DNA of 64,000 nucleotides, taken from assembly GCA_051745085.1 (NCBI GenBank), contig JBNJDR010000002.1, positions 1 to 64,000 on the forward strand, given 5' to 3'. The notes beneath the pieces were generated by a model. That model saw nothing but the letters and a program-made list of their open reading frames with translations. It ran no database searches and was not told the DNA's origin. The DNA is from Halonatronomonas sp051745085. Its GTDB lineage: Bacteria; Bacillota; Halanaerobiia; Halanaerobiales; Halarsenatibacteraceae. Numbering within the stretch: position 1 is the stretch's first letter; each line of letters opens with the position of its first letter. Below are positions 1 to 8,127 of this stretch, piece by piece. The position numbers and the translations under genes were made by a program.

Positions 1-1
1 T

Positions 2-187
2 ACTTTGAATTTAGAACCTGGAGCCGATAGATCTCAGGTAAAAAAGAAATATCGTGAGTTGGTAAAACAATACCATCCTGATAAAATAATAGCTAAAGAT
101 CTTCCTGATGAATTTGTGGAAGTAGCCCAGAAAAAATTTGCAGAAATTCAATCGGCTTATGAGCTGATTATGAAACAGGAGAGGTAA
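2..187 (+). CDS. C-terminal J domain of a DnaJ-like protein (5' partial)
   Basis: The reading frame is open from the first bases of the window, so the true start lies upstream and only the last 62 or so residues are visible. They form a J domain: helix II (KKKYRELVKQY) followed by the HPD tripeptide that stimulates Hsp70 ATPase, then helix III (QKKFAEIQSAYELI). The J domain sits at the extreme C-terminus, as in DjlA/TerB-type co-chaperones rather than classical DnaJ, which has an N-terminal J domain; a full dnaJ is present at 20288-21436. The stop codon abuts the stop codon of the opposite-strand gene with no spacer. DjlA-like identity is an inference because the N-terminal part is not in the window. 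Confidence 0.8.
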   Translation, partial: TLNLEPGADRSQVKKKYRELVKQYHPDKIIAKDLPDEFVEVAQKKFAEIQSAYELIMKQER

Positions 188-706
188 TTATTCTTTATTT
201 ATTGCTTTTTTGTGTTCTTGAGCTAGTTCCATATAGGTCTGAGCTGATTCACTAATTCCTTCTCTTTCCTCAGCAGTTGTTTCTCGTACTACTTTGCCGG
301 GGAGACCTATAACTAGACTATTGGGAGGAATTTCTTTGCCTTCGGGGATCAACGCCCCGGCGCCGATTATACTACCTGTGCCTATTTTAGCGTCATTTAA
401 AATGGTTGCTCCCATACCAACCAGGCATTCATCTTCAATGGTGCATCCATGCAGAACTGCTGCATGCCCTACTGTAACATTATTACCAATCAATAAGGGC
501 TGTTCGTCGTCTACATGAAGGGTGGAATTATCTTGAATGTTGGTGCCGGCACCGATTACAATTTTGTTCATATCGCCTCTAGCCACTACGTTAGGCCAGA
601 TGTTACATCCTTTATTAACTTTTACCTGGCCGAGTAGTTTTACGCCTGGGGCAATATATGCTGTTTCATCTACGTCAGGCAAATGATCTTTATAAAAGTA
701 ATTCAT
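188..706 (-). CDS. gamma-class carbonic anhydrase / acyltransferase-like hexapeptide protein
   Basis: A 172-residue left-handed beta-helix protein with repeated hexapeptides (for example IGAGTNIQDN, IGNNVTVGHA, VGMGATILND). It keeps the histidines expected of gamma carbonic anhydrases: one in STLHVDD and the H-x4-H pair in GHAAVLHGC. These would bind the metal across a trimer interface. The family often carries zinc, iron or cobalt, and activity has not been shown for many members, so reversible CO2 hydration is the likely rather than proven role. A TTG six bases upstream (712) touches the Shine-Dalgarno sequence, so ATG at 706, with AAGGAGG at good spacing, is the better start. The gene is alone on its strand. 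Confidence 0.85.
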   Translation of the reverse strand: MNYFYKDHLPDVDETAYIAPGVKLLGQVKVNKGCNIWPNVVARGDMNKIVIGAGTNIQDNSTLHVDDEQPLLIGNNVTVGHAAVLHGCTIEDECLVGMGATILNDAKIGTGSIIGAGALIPEGKEIPPNSLVIGLPGKVVRETTAEEREGISESAQTYMELAQEHKKAINKE

Positions 707-735
707 GTTCAACCTCCTTTAATTGGTAGTTTAAC

Positions 736-764
736 TTGAATAAAATCTGTGTATTTAATATAAT
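736..764 (+). promoter_or_regulatory. sigma-A type promoter for nadD-yqeK
   Basis: TTGAAT (736-741) and TATAAT (759-764) are separated by 17 nt, about 30 nt upstream of the nadD start. Confidence 0.65.
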
Positions 765-794
765 AATACCATGAATTTAGGCTGGTGATAAGGT

Positions 795-1985
795 TTGTTA
801 GCAAAAAATAATAAAATTGTGATTTTTGGCGGGACTTTTGATCCACCTCATTATGGACATTTAATCATGGCTGAAGCTGCTAGAGAGCAGATCGGCTCGG
901 ACAAAGTTATATTTTTGCCTGCAGGGATACCACCGCATAAATCATCTCAAAATATTAGTCCAGCAGAAGACCGCTTTAATATGCTTAACCTTGCTATTGC
1001 AGCAAATCCAGCTTTTCAAATATCCAGATTGGAGATCAATGAAGAAGGTCCTTCATATACTGCTCAGACGCTGGCTTATTTTAAAAAGCAGGGTTATCAT
1101 GTTACTTTTATTATAGGAGCAGATTCTCTTTCTGAAATTTTCACCTGGAAAGAACCTGAATACTTATTGGATAATAGTCGGTTAATTGTTTTGCCTCGGC
1201 CAGGTTATGAAATAGATGAAATATTAGCTGAATCTAAGTTTGATGGCTATAGGGGAAATGTTGAACCGATTAATTCCGGTACAGTGGAGATATCTTCAAG
1301 CCAAATCAGAAATAAAGTTGGCAGCAAAAACTCCATTAAATATCTTCTGCCGGAGGCTGTTATAGATTATATAAATTGTAAACGTCTGTATCAAGAAACT
1401 CAAAAATTTGAAGATACAGAGGGTAAACTAATTGCTCAGATTAAATCCGATTTGTCTCAGGAAATTAGTCCTTATAGACTGAAACATACTAATAAAGTTG
1501 TAGAATTAGCTGTCAAATTGGCTGTTAAAGCACGAATTTCTGAAGATAGAGCTTACATTACAGCACTGCTGCACGATATATGTAAAGATAAAAATCGAAA
1601 AGAGTTAATTGATATAATTACAAGGTCAAATTGGCAGGTGGATAGATTAGAGTTAAAAAGCACTGAATTACTTCATGCTCCCGCGGCAGCAGTTATTGCC
1701 GAAGATAAATATCTAATCAAAGACAGGGAAATCTTAGAGGCTATTCGTTATCATACGACCGGCTCTGCAAATTTAGGAGTTTTAGGAAAAATACTTTTTT
1801 TGGCAGATAAAATTGAGCCAGGGAAAGATTACTCAGGGCGCAAGGAAATTGAAGAACTAGCTTTGAAAGATTTAAATCGAGCAGTTTTAATGTTAACCGA
1901 AAGGACAGTTTACTATCTTATGAATAACAATATAGAGATACATCCAAATTTAATTTATTTACAAAATAGTTTAGTGGAGGGGTAA
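795..1985 (+). CDS. nadD: NadD-YqeK fusion: nicotinate-nucleotide adenylyltransferase plus HD-domain phosphohydrolase
   Basis: A 396-residue two-domain protein. The N-terminal ~200 residues are NadD, which makes deamido-NAD from NaMN and ATP; it shows the nucleotidyltransferase motif GGTFDPPHYGHL and the second motif ISSSQIR. The C-terminal ~185 residues are a YqeK-type HD domain (HTNKVVELA, then LLHDICKD, later RYHTTG). YqeK proteins hydrolyse Ap4A symmetrically to ADP. In many Firmicutes nadD and yqeK are separate neighbours; here they are one chain without a stop between them. The start is TTG, preceded by GGTGAT. The order nadD-yqeK-LCP-rsfS is a common Firmicute arrangement. Confidence 0.92.
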   Translation: MLAKNNKIVIFGGTFDPPHYGHLIMAEAAREQIGSDKVIFLPAGIPPHKSSQNISPAEDRFNMLNLAIAANPAFQISRLEINEEGPSYTAQTLAYFKKQGYHVTFIIGADSLSEIFTWKEPEYLLDNSRLIVLPRPGYEIDEILAESKFDGYRGNVEPINSGTVEISSSQIRNKVGSKNSIKYLLPEAVIDYINCKRLYQETQKFEDTEGKLIAQIKSDLSQEISPYRLKHTNKVVELAVKLAVKARISEDRAYITALLHDICKDKNRKELIDIITRSNWQVDRLELKSTELLHAPAAAVIAEDKYLIKDREILEAIRYHTTGSANLGVLGKILFLADKIEPGKDYSGRKEIEELALKDLNRAVLMLTERTVYYLMNNNIEIHPNLIYLQNSLVEG

Positions 1986-1987
1986 TT

Positions 1988-3196
1988 ATGAAAAATAAAG
2001 CTCCTCTCAAAGGGAAATTATTTATTTCAACGTTATTGATTGTTCTATTCCTGGGGAATTTTGCCGGGGAATATCTATCTACTAGTTTTTCCGCCCAGGA
2101 AAGCAATCCTTTTCCTGATTCAAAGGTAAACGTTTTAATTACAGGTCATGATGCAGATCACTTCGGAATAAGTAGAACTGATACTTTGATTCTAGTTAGT
2201 ATTGACGTTGAAACCAGAGAGGCGGGGATTGTATTTATCCCCCGCGATACTCGGCTGGAGATCCCGGGTAGAGGTGTAAATAGAGTTAACGCTGCTTATG
2301 CCTTTGGTGGGATTGATTTAACAATAAATACGATTGAAAATTTTTTGAATGTAAATATTGATTATTACGCCGACATGAACTTTCAGGGGTTTAGAGAAGT
2401 AATCGACGCCATAGGTGGAATTGAAATTAACGTAGAAAAGCGCATGCACTACGTAGATAGAGCCGGCGATCTTTATATCGACATTCCAGCCGGAGAACAA
2501 GTTCTAAATGGTGAACAGGCTTTGCATTACGTTCGCTATCGCGAATCCAGCCGGGGAGATATTGGTCGCGTGAGTCGGCAGCAAAAATTTATTGACGCTC
2601 TCATCAAGCAAGCTCTCAAACCTTCCACCATAGCAAGATTGCCGGTGATATATCAGGAAGTAAATAAAGCAGTAGACACAAATGTACCGGTGATAGATAT
2701 TTCTTCTTTTCTTTATATTTTTAAAGATATTGATATAGGTAATTTAGAGATTGCTATGCTGCCAGGAGAACCAGATTATATTAATGGAGCTAGTTATTGG
2801 GTCCCCGATAAAGAGGCAACAGAAGCTCTGGTTCGAAATTTGATCCGGAGTAAAGAATATATCGCCAATAATGATACTGAAATAGTTGTCAGTAATGGCA
2901 ATGGGGAACCTGGTATAGCAGGAAGAGTAGCTGATGATCTAGAAAAATATGGGTTCACCATAGTTGAAGTGACTAACGCTAATAATTACAATTATGATAC
3001 AACCCAGATCACTTATTATTCCCGGGGTAAAGAGAGAGTGGTAGATAATTTGTTGAGTTATATTGGTGGAGAAGCCAATTTTATTGAGTTAGAAGAAGAT
3101 GATGAAACAGATATAGATAGGATAGAAATAATTATAGGTGAGGATTTCCTAGAAAGAGATGAGGAAGGGAAAGGTGTTAATTTGAATGGAGAATAA
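1988..3196 (+). CDS. LytR-CpsA-Psr (LCP) family cell-wall polymer ligase
   Basis: A 402-residue protein with an N-terminal membrane anchor (about residues 10-30) and an extracytoplasmic LCP domain. The LCP hallmarks are visible: ISRTDTLILVSID, the arginine-rich FIPRDTRLEIPG and the HYVRYRE segment. LCP enzymes transfer undecaprenyl-linked polymers to peptidoglycan or other acceptors. A LytR_C-like domain follows (about residues 285-365, starting near EIVVSNGNGEPGIA), then an acidic tail. The ATG has a GGAGGGG ribosome binding site. It starts 3 nt after nadD-yqeK and overlaps rsfS by 11 nt, so the three are probably cotranscribed. The acceptor polymer cannot be told from sequence. Confidence 0.9.
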   Translation: MKNKAPLKGKLFISTLLIVLFLGNFAGEYLSTSFSAQESNPFPDSKVNVLITGHDADHFGISRTDTLILVSIDVETREAGIVFIPRDTRLEIPGRGVNRVNAAYAFGGIDLTINTIENFLNVNIDYYADMNFQGFREVIDAIGGIEINVEKRMHYVDRAGDLYIDIPAGEQVLNGEQALHYVRYRESSRGDIGRVSRQQKFIDALIKQALKPSTIARLPVIYQEVNKAVDTNVPVIDISSFLYIFKDIDIGNLEIAMLPGEPDYINGASYWVPDKEATEALVRNLIRSKEYIANNDTEIVVSNGNGEPGIAGRVADDLEKYGFTIVEVTNANNYNYDTTQITYYSRGKERVVDNLLSYIGGEANFIELEEDDETDIDRIEIIIGEDFLERDEEGKGVNLNGE

Positions 3197-3542
3197 TGAT
3201 ATTAAAAAAAGAGCTTTAGAAATTGCTAAATTTGCTGAGGAAAAAAAAGCTCAAGATATCACCGTATTAGGTGTTTCTGAGTTAACAACGATAGCAGAAT
3301 ATTTTATTATCGTTAGTGGACAAAATGAGATCCAGGTCAAAGCAATTGCTAGAGAAATAGAAGATAGTATGGCGGAACTAGGTATTGAACCCTACCGCAA
3401 AGCGGGTAGAAACCAGGGGCGGTGGATTTTATTGGACTATAAAGAGATTATAGTTCATGTATTTCATCAGCAGGAAAGACAATATTACGAGTTAGAAAGA
3501 CTCTGGGCTGATGCAGAAAAAATACTTGAAGAAGTTCAATAA
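3186..3542 (+). CDS. rsfS: ribosomal silencing factor RsfS
   Basis: A 118-residue RsfS/Iojap/YbeB protein, of usual length. It binds ribosomal protein L14 (uL14) and blocks 30S-50S joining when nutrients are short. Recognisable family segments are AKFAEEKKAQDITVLGV, AEYFIIVSGQNEIQVKAIA and the C-terminal GRWILLDYKEIIVHVFHQ. It begins inside the last codons of the LCP gene (11-nt overlap), suggesting translational coupling. It ends the nadD operon; I see no strong intrinsic terminator after it before the leuS promoter. Confidence 0.93.
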   Translation: MENNDIKKRALEIAKFAEEKKAQDITVLGVSELTTIAEYFIIVSGQNEIQVKAIAREIEDSMAELGIEPYRKAGRNQGRWILLDYKEIIVHVFHQQERQYYELERLWADAEKILEEVQ

Positions 3543-3545
3543 ACC

Positions 3546-3574
3546 TTGACAGAATTAGTTTTAAGTCATATAAT
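3546..3574 (+). promoter_or_regulatory. consensus promoter of the leuS leader
   Basis: Perfect TTGACA (3546-3551) and perfect TATAAT (3569-3574) with a 17-nt spacer, directly after rsfS. Transcription would start near 3581, at the 5' edge of the T-box leader. Confidence 0.85.
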
Positions 3575-3599
3575 TTTAATAAGTGAAATAATATAAATG

Positions 3600-3826
3600 C
3601 TAAGAAAGAAAGTAGTAAACTTCAACCTGGTTACAGAGAAATCGGAGGTGCTGAGATCCGATGCCAGAAGTAAAGTTGAACTCGTTCTGGAGCTGCAGGG
3701 GTCAATAGATGTAACCTCTGCCGCAAGAAAGCAGCGTTATGCTTAGAGTGGGTCTCTGGAGAGACCAAAATGGGTGGCACCACGGGTTTTACCTCGTCCC
3801 TGTATTGATAGGGATGGGGATTTTTT
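3600..3826 (+). promoter_or_regulatory. T-box leader (leucine) with intrinsic terminator
   Basis: The leader holds a canonical T-box core, TGGGTGGCACCACGGGT (3771-3787), whose UGGN bulge pairs with the uncharged tRNA acceptor end. It is followed by a terminator: a 10-bp stem (3792-3801 with 3810-3819) and six T (3821-3826). A CTC codon (3681-3683) in the GAACTC segment of stem I is the likely specifier, which matches leucine and the leuS gene downstream. Uncharged tRNA-Leu should favour antitermination and raise leuS expression. Confidence 0.93.
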
Positions 3827-3868
3827 ATTTTCAATAACATAATAAGCGGTTAAAAAGGGGTTGAAATT

Positions 3869-6346
3869 ATGAGCAGTGAATATGATTATGCACAAAATGA
3901 TAGGAAATGGCAGAAAAAGTGGGACCAGGTCGAATTAAATAAAGCGCACGATGACGACCAACGAAAAAAACATTATGTCCTGGAGATGTTTCCTTATCCG
4001 TCGGGGAAACTTCATATGGGCCACGTTCGGGTTTATTCTATTGGAGATGTAATTGCTCGCTATAAAAGGATGCAGGGTTATAATGTCCTTCATCCTATGG
4101 GTTGGGATGCCTTCGGTCTACCTGCTGAAAATGCTGCTATTAAGCATGGGAATATCCATCCTCAGGATTGGACCTGGGAGAACATAACCGAGATGAAAAA
4201 GCAGATGAAAAGTCTGGGTTTAAGTTATGATTGGGATAGAGAAGTAACCACAGCTAAAAAAGATTATTACCGGTGGACCCAGTGGTTTTTCACCAAAATG
4301 TTCAAAAATGATCTGGCTTATCGAAAAAAATCAGCCGTTAACTGGTGTCCCAGCTGTGAAACAGTGCTGGCCAATGAACAGGTAGTTAATGATGCCTGCG
4401 AGAGGTGTGAGACACCGGTAGAGAAGAAGAAGCTTGCTCAGTGGTTCTTGCGTATAACCGATTATGCCGATCGACTTCTTGATGACCATGAATTTTTGCA
4501 AAAATGGCCGAAACGGGTTAAGACTATGCAAAAAAATTGGATCGGGCGCAGTGAAGGAACCATGATAAATTTTCCTGTCCCGGCCACCGATGATAAGATC
4601 GAGGTATTTACGACCAGACCGGATACTATCTTTGGAGCAACTTATATGGTCCTGGCTCCGGAGCATCCTTTGGTTGATAAATTACTGGAAGAATCAGGTA
4701 AAACCACCGAGCTGCAGGAGTTCATTGAAAAAGTAAGCCAGCAGAAAGAAGAAGAGAGGACGTCTCCTGATTCTGAAAAAATCGGGATTGATACCGGGAT
4801 AAAGGCGGTAAATCCTTTTTCTGGAGAAGAAATCCCAATATATATCGCTAATTACGTGTTGGTTGAATATGGGACCGGAGCAATCATGGCTGTGCCGGCT
4901 CATGATCAGCGGGACTTTGATTTTGCTCAAAAGTATGATATAAATATTAAGCAGGTAATAAAACCTGAAGGTGAATCTGAGGCAGTTGGCTTAGAGGAAG
5001 CCTATGTTGAACCTGGGGTTTTAATAAATTCTGATAAATATAATGGGATGACCAGTGCCGAAGCATTCGAAAAAATCGCAGTAGATCTAGAAGAAGCTGG
5101 GATAGGCCAGAGAAGCGTTAACTATAGGTTAAAAGATTGGTTGATTTCCCGGCAGAGATACTGGGGAGCTCCGATACCTATGGTCTATTGTGAGGAATGT
5201 GGGATAGTACCGGTGCCGGAAGAAGACCTACCGGTGGAACTGCCCTATGATATCAAATTAGGTCAGGGAGGAGAGTCTCCGTTAAATCAAGCGGAAGATT
5301 TTGTTCAGACTAAATGCCCTGAATGTTCAGGCCCAGCTCGGCGAGAAACTGATACTATGGATACCTTTGTGGATTCTTCCTGGTATTTTATGCGCTATCT
5401 TGACCCGGATAATGAAGAATTACCTTTTAGTAAAGAAAAAGCTGATAGCTGGACTCCAGTTGACACCTATGTCGGTGGAGTAGAGCATGCAATCCTGCAC
5501 TTGCTTTATGCTCGCTTTTTCACCAAAGTAATGAAAGATCTAGGACTTACCGAAACGATTGAGCCCTTCGATCACTATTTAGCTCAGGGTATGGTCTTAA
5601 AGGATGGGGCGAAGATGTCTAAGAGCAAAGGGAATGTGGTTGATCCTTTGAATACCCTGGCTGAGTATGGTGCTGATGCTACCAGACTATTTATCTTATT
5701 TGCAGCTCCTCCAGAAAAAGATCTGGAATGGAGCGATGCCGGCATCGAAGGTTTATCTCGTTTTGTTAACCGGGTATGGAGGGCGGTAGTAGAAAATAAA
5801 GGAATAATTGCTGATTCAGATAAACTTCCTGATCCTACTGGATTTGGCGATGATGCATCCAAACTTTATAGGCAGCTGCATCTTTCCATTAAGAAAGTAA
5901 CCGAAGATTTAGGAGAGAGGCAAAATTTCAATACAGCTATCAGCTCGATTATGGAGTTGACCAACGAAATTTATTCCTATCTTAATGAAACGTCTGATCC
6001 TGATGGTATTTTATTGAATTATGTTTTGGAGCGGATGATTTTACTGCTGGCCCCCTTCGCCCCTCACTTGACGGAAGAGTTGTGGCAGGAACTTGGTAAT
6101 TCATTTAGTGTTCATCAGGAAAAATGGCCAGACTATGAAGAAGATGCCTTAGAAAAAGATGAAACAGAAATAGTTATTCAGATTAACGGTAAAGTAAGGG
6201 AGCATATTAAAGTAGAGACAGGTTTAAATAAGGAGCAGTCTAAAGAGAAAGCTCTTAAAGAACCAAAAGTTCAGGAATATATCGGAGAAAAAGAGATCAA
6301 AAAAGTCATAGTTATTCCTGATAAGTTGATAAATATTGTGGTATAA
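3869..6346 (+). CDS. leuS: leucyl-tRNA synthetase
   Basis: An 825-residue class Ia synthetase that charges tRNA-Leu. It has the HIGH-type motif in PYPSGKLHMGHVR near residue 45 and the KMSKS motif in DGAKMSKSKGNVVDP near residue 580. Between them is the CP1 editing domain, with the threonine-rich FTTRPDTIFGATY and the GTGAIMAVPAHDQRDFDFA segment. Zinc-binding CxxC pairs are visible (CPSC...CERC and CEEC...CPEC). The C-terminus carries the anticodon-binding domain. Length is normal. Expression is controlled by the T-box leader upstream. Confidence 0.98.
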   Translation: MSSEYDYAQNDRKWQKKWDQVELNKAHDDDQRKKHYVLEMFPYPSGKLHMGHVRVYSIGDVIARYKRMQGYNVLHPMGWDAFGLPAENAAIKHGNIHPQDWTWENITEMKKQMKSLGLSYDWDREVTTAKKDYYRWTQWFFTKMFKNDLAYRKKSAVNWCPSCETVLANEQVVNDACERCETPVEKKKLAQWFLRITDYADRLLDDHEFLQKWPKRVKTMQKNWIGRSEGTMINFPVPATDDKIEVFTTRPDTIFGATYMVLAPEHPLVDKLLEESGKTTELQEFIEKVSQQKEEERTSPDSEKIGIDTGIKAVNPFSGEEIPIYIANYVLVEYGTGAIMAVPAHDQRDFDFAQKYDINIKQVIKPEGESEAVGLEEAYVEPGVLINSDKYNGMTSAEAFEKIAVDLEEAGIGQRSVNYRLKDWLISRQRYWGAPIPMVYCEECGIVPVPEEDLPVELPYDIKLGQGGESPLNQAEDFVQTKCPECSGPARRETDTMDTFVDSSWYFMRYLDPDNEELPFSKEKADSWTPVDTYVGGVEHAILHLLYARFFTKVMKDLGLTETIEPFDHYLAQGMVLKDGAKMSKSKGNVVDPLNTLAEYGADATRLFILFAAPPEKDLEWSDAGIEGLSRFVNRVWRAVVENKGIIADSDKLPDPTGFGDDASKLYRQLHLSIKKVTEDLGERQNFNTAISSIMELTNEIYSYLNETSDPDGILLNYVLERMILLLAPFAPHLTEELWQELGNSFSVHQEKWPDYEEDALEKDETEIVIQINGKVREHIKVETGLNKEQSKEKALKEPKVQEYIGEKEIKKVIVIPDKLINIVV

Positions 6347-6384
6347 AAGAAGTATTTGTAAGTTCTAAGATAAGAGGTGGTATA

Positions 6385-6819
6385 ATGGAAGAAGAAGCTG
6401 TAGTAATCAGTTCTTCTCGTAACAAAGCAAAAGTGAGATTAATTAAACAATCAGCCTGCCAGCATTGTGATCATGAATGTGGTTTGGCCGGGGATTCGCA
6501 TGAAATTAAAGAAATAGAAGTTGAGGTTGAAAACCCTGTCGGTGCAGATGAGGGGGAGAGAGTAGCCCTAGAAATGGGAAATAAAGAGGTTTATTTTGCC
6601 TCATTTCTTGTATACCTCCTTCCTCTGGTATTTATGTTCTTAGGTTATTTTCTCTTTACTGGACCGCTGGGTTATTTTTTACCTTTATCAGGAGAGCCGG
6701 CTGGGATGTTGGGAGCTTTGACATTTTTAATCGCTTCCTTCTTTAGCCTAAAAAGGATAGATAACTATTTGAATACCAAAAGTTCCTTTCATCCTAAAAT
6801 AACAAAAATCATAAAGTAA
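6385..6819 (+). CDS. SoxR-reducing system protein RseC/MucC family
   Basis: A 144-residue inner-membrane protein. The N-terminal soluble part carries a cysteine cluster CQHCDHEC (C-x2-C-x3-C), which could bind an iron-sulfur cluster. It is followed by two predicted membrane segments (YFASFLVYLLPLVFMFLGYF and a second around GMLGALTFLIASFF). RseC family proteins are linked to SoxR reduction and are often associated with Rnf-type electron-transfer complexes in many anaerobes; an rnf operon starts at 61919 in this window but is not adjacent. The gene sits alone between leuS and a strong terminator. The precise electron partner is unknown. Confidence 0.8.
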   Translation: MEEEAVVISSSRNKAKVRLIKQSACQHCDHECGLAGDSHEIKEIEVEVENPVGADEGERVALEMGNKEVYFASFLVYLLPLVFMFLGYFLFTGPLGYFLPLSGEPAGMLGALTFLIASFFSLKRIDNYLNTKSSFHPKITKIIK

Positions 6820-6825
6820 TACACT

Positions 6826-6859
6826 AAAGCAGCCAGATTTTTATCTCTGGCTGCTTTTT
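6826..6859 (+). terminator. intrinsic terminator after the rseC-like gene
   Basis: Stem GCAGCCAGA (6829-6837) pairs with TCTGGCTGC (6846-6854), extended by AAA/TTT, and is followed by a T run. The remaining gap to 7072 holds a pyrimidine-rich tract but no gene I can support. Confidence 0.9.
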
Positions 6860-7072
6860 AAATAATATCTTATCCCTCCTTATCAGCTCCTATTCCCCTC
6901 CTTACCACTTCCGTTTCACCTCTTATTTAATTCCGGTTCGTATGGCTGCTTGAACTGAGCTAATTTTTTTAATCGGGTTGCAGGAGTTTGTTTTTTAATA
7001 CATAATTATATTAATATCAGCCCCAGCCCCTGGGCAAAATACCATCAGGATATAAGGAGGTATTCTTGCAGT

Positions 7073-7333
7073 ATGGATGTACTAAAAGTAGCAGCTAATT
7101 CCAGTCCTAATTCCGTGGCAGGTGCTTTAGCCGGAGTTTTAAGAGAAGAAGGCGGAGCAGAATTACAAGCAATAGGCGCAGGAGCAATTAACCAGGCAGT
7201 TAAAGCAGTAGCTATCGCCAGAGGGTTTGTGGCTCCTTCAGGTTTGGATTTAATTTGCATTCCAGCTTTTACAGATATTGAAATTGATGGAGAAGAAAGG
7301 ACAGCTATTAAATTTATCGTTGAGCCCCGCTGA
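7073..7333 (+). CDS. spoVS: stage V sporulation protein S
   Basis: An 86-residue SpoVS protein, of typical length, very similar throughout to the highly conserved family (MDVLKVAANSSPNSVAGALA at the start, GFVAPSGLDLICIPAF near the end). SpoVS has an Alba-like fold and is thought to bind nucleic acid. In Bacillus it affects septation and coat assembly, but it is also found in organisms that do not sporulate, so its presence alone does not prove sporulation. The ATG is preceded by TAAGGAGG at a rather long 12-nt spacing. The gene is monocistronic, lying between two terminators. Confidence 0.95.
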   Translation: MDVLKVAANSSPNSVAGALAGVLREEGGAELQAIGAGAINQAVKAVAIARGFVAPSGLDLICIPAFTDIEIDGEERTAIKFIVEPR

Positions 7334-7386
7334 TAATTATTAGAAAAACTGCTCAGCCGGGGCTGATAGTTATTTTTATTTATTTT

Positions 7387-7418
7387 CCCTTCCTTATTGT
7401 CAAAAAGGAAGGGTTTTT
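7387..7418 (+). terminator. intrinsic terminator after spoVS
   Basis: A 9-bp stem, CCCTTCCTT (7387-7395) with AAGGAAGGG (7405-7413), followed by TTTTT. Confidence 0.9.
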
Positions 7419-7420
7419 GC

Positions 7421-7449
7421 TTGTAGATAAGAAAGTTACCTGTTATAAT
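7421..7449 (+). promoter_or_regulatory. promoter of the selenium operon
   Basis: TTGTAG (7421-7426) and TATAAT (7444-7449) with a 17-nt spacer, upstream of yedF. Confidence 0.6.
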
Positions 7450-7513
7450 AATAATTAGTTTTTATTAAGAGTATTTAATTAATTTATAATAACATCTTCT
7501 GGGGTGATTTTAT

Positions 7514-8095
7514 TTGGAAAAATTAGATTGCAAAGGATTAGGTTGTCCTGAACCTGTAATTCGGGTTAAAAAAGCATTGAAAGATAATGATAAAGTAAAA
7601 GTTAAAGTAGATAATCAGACGGCAGTTGAGAATATTACTCGAATGGCTGTAAAACAGGGTTATCAAGTAGAGGAAATTGTTCATTCTGAAAAAGAAATTG
7701 AAGTATATATATATGGGAAAAAGAGCGAGGTAGCTCAAGGCAAGACTCAAAGTAATGGGCAACAAGGAAAAGTCTACTTATTTACTTCTCCTACTTTAGG
7801 AGAAGGACCGGTTGAATTGGGTCAACTTCTCCTGGAAGGCATGCTAAAGACAATAGGCCAGCTTGATCAACTTCCAGACTCTCTTATTTTTATGAACGAA
7901 GGGGTTAAATTGGTAACCGAAAATGATAAAACTTCATCTATTATTAAGAAGTTAGAAGAACGAGGGATTAGTATTTTTGTTTGTGGCACGTGTTTGGAAT
8001 ACTTCGATTTAAAAGATAGCCTGCAGACAGGTCAGATCAGCAATATGTATGAAATAATGGAGAAAATTAATGGATATGCCACGGTGCATATTTAA
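7514..8095 (+). CDS. yedF: selenium metabolism protein YedF (TusA-like plus DsrE-like)
   Basis: A 193-residue two-domain protein. The N-terminal ~75 residues are a SirA/TusA domain with the catalytic CPEP motif (GLGCPEPVIRVKKAL). The C-terminal part resembles DsrE/F-like domains and has a Cys pair in FVCGTCLEYF. The combination matches the YedF family, which clusters with selD and is proposed to handle reactive selenium or sulfur as a persulfide/perselenide carrier. It starts with TTG after a GGGGTGAT ribosome binding site, 33 nt ahead of selD. The biochemical role of the family is still inferred. Confidence 0.88.
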   Translation: MEKLDCKGLGCPEPVIRVKKALKDNDKVKVKVDNQTAVENITRMAVKQGYQVEEIVHSEKEIEVYIYGKKSEVAQGKTQSNGQQGKVYLFTSPTLGEGPVELGQLLLEGMLKTIGQLDQLPDSLIFMNEGVKLVTENDKTSSIIKKLEERGISIFVCGTCLEYFDLKDSLQTGQISNMYEIMEKINGYATVHI

Positions 8096-8127
8096 ACTTT
8101 AACTATATAAACATGGGGGTGGATAAA

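Noticed and set aside
3631..3840. Short - strand ORF over the leuS leader
   Set aside because: The region is a T-box leader; the ORF has no family resemblance.
7340..7375. Hairpin AACTGCTCAGCC/GGCTGATAGTT after spoVS
   Set aside because: The stem is interrupted; the perfect hairpin at 7387-7418 is the better terminator.
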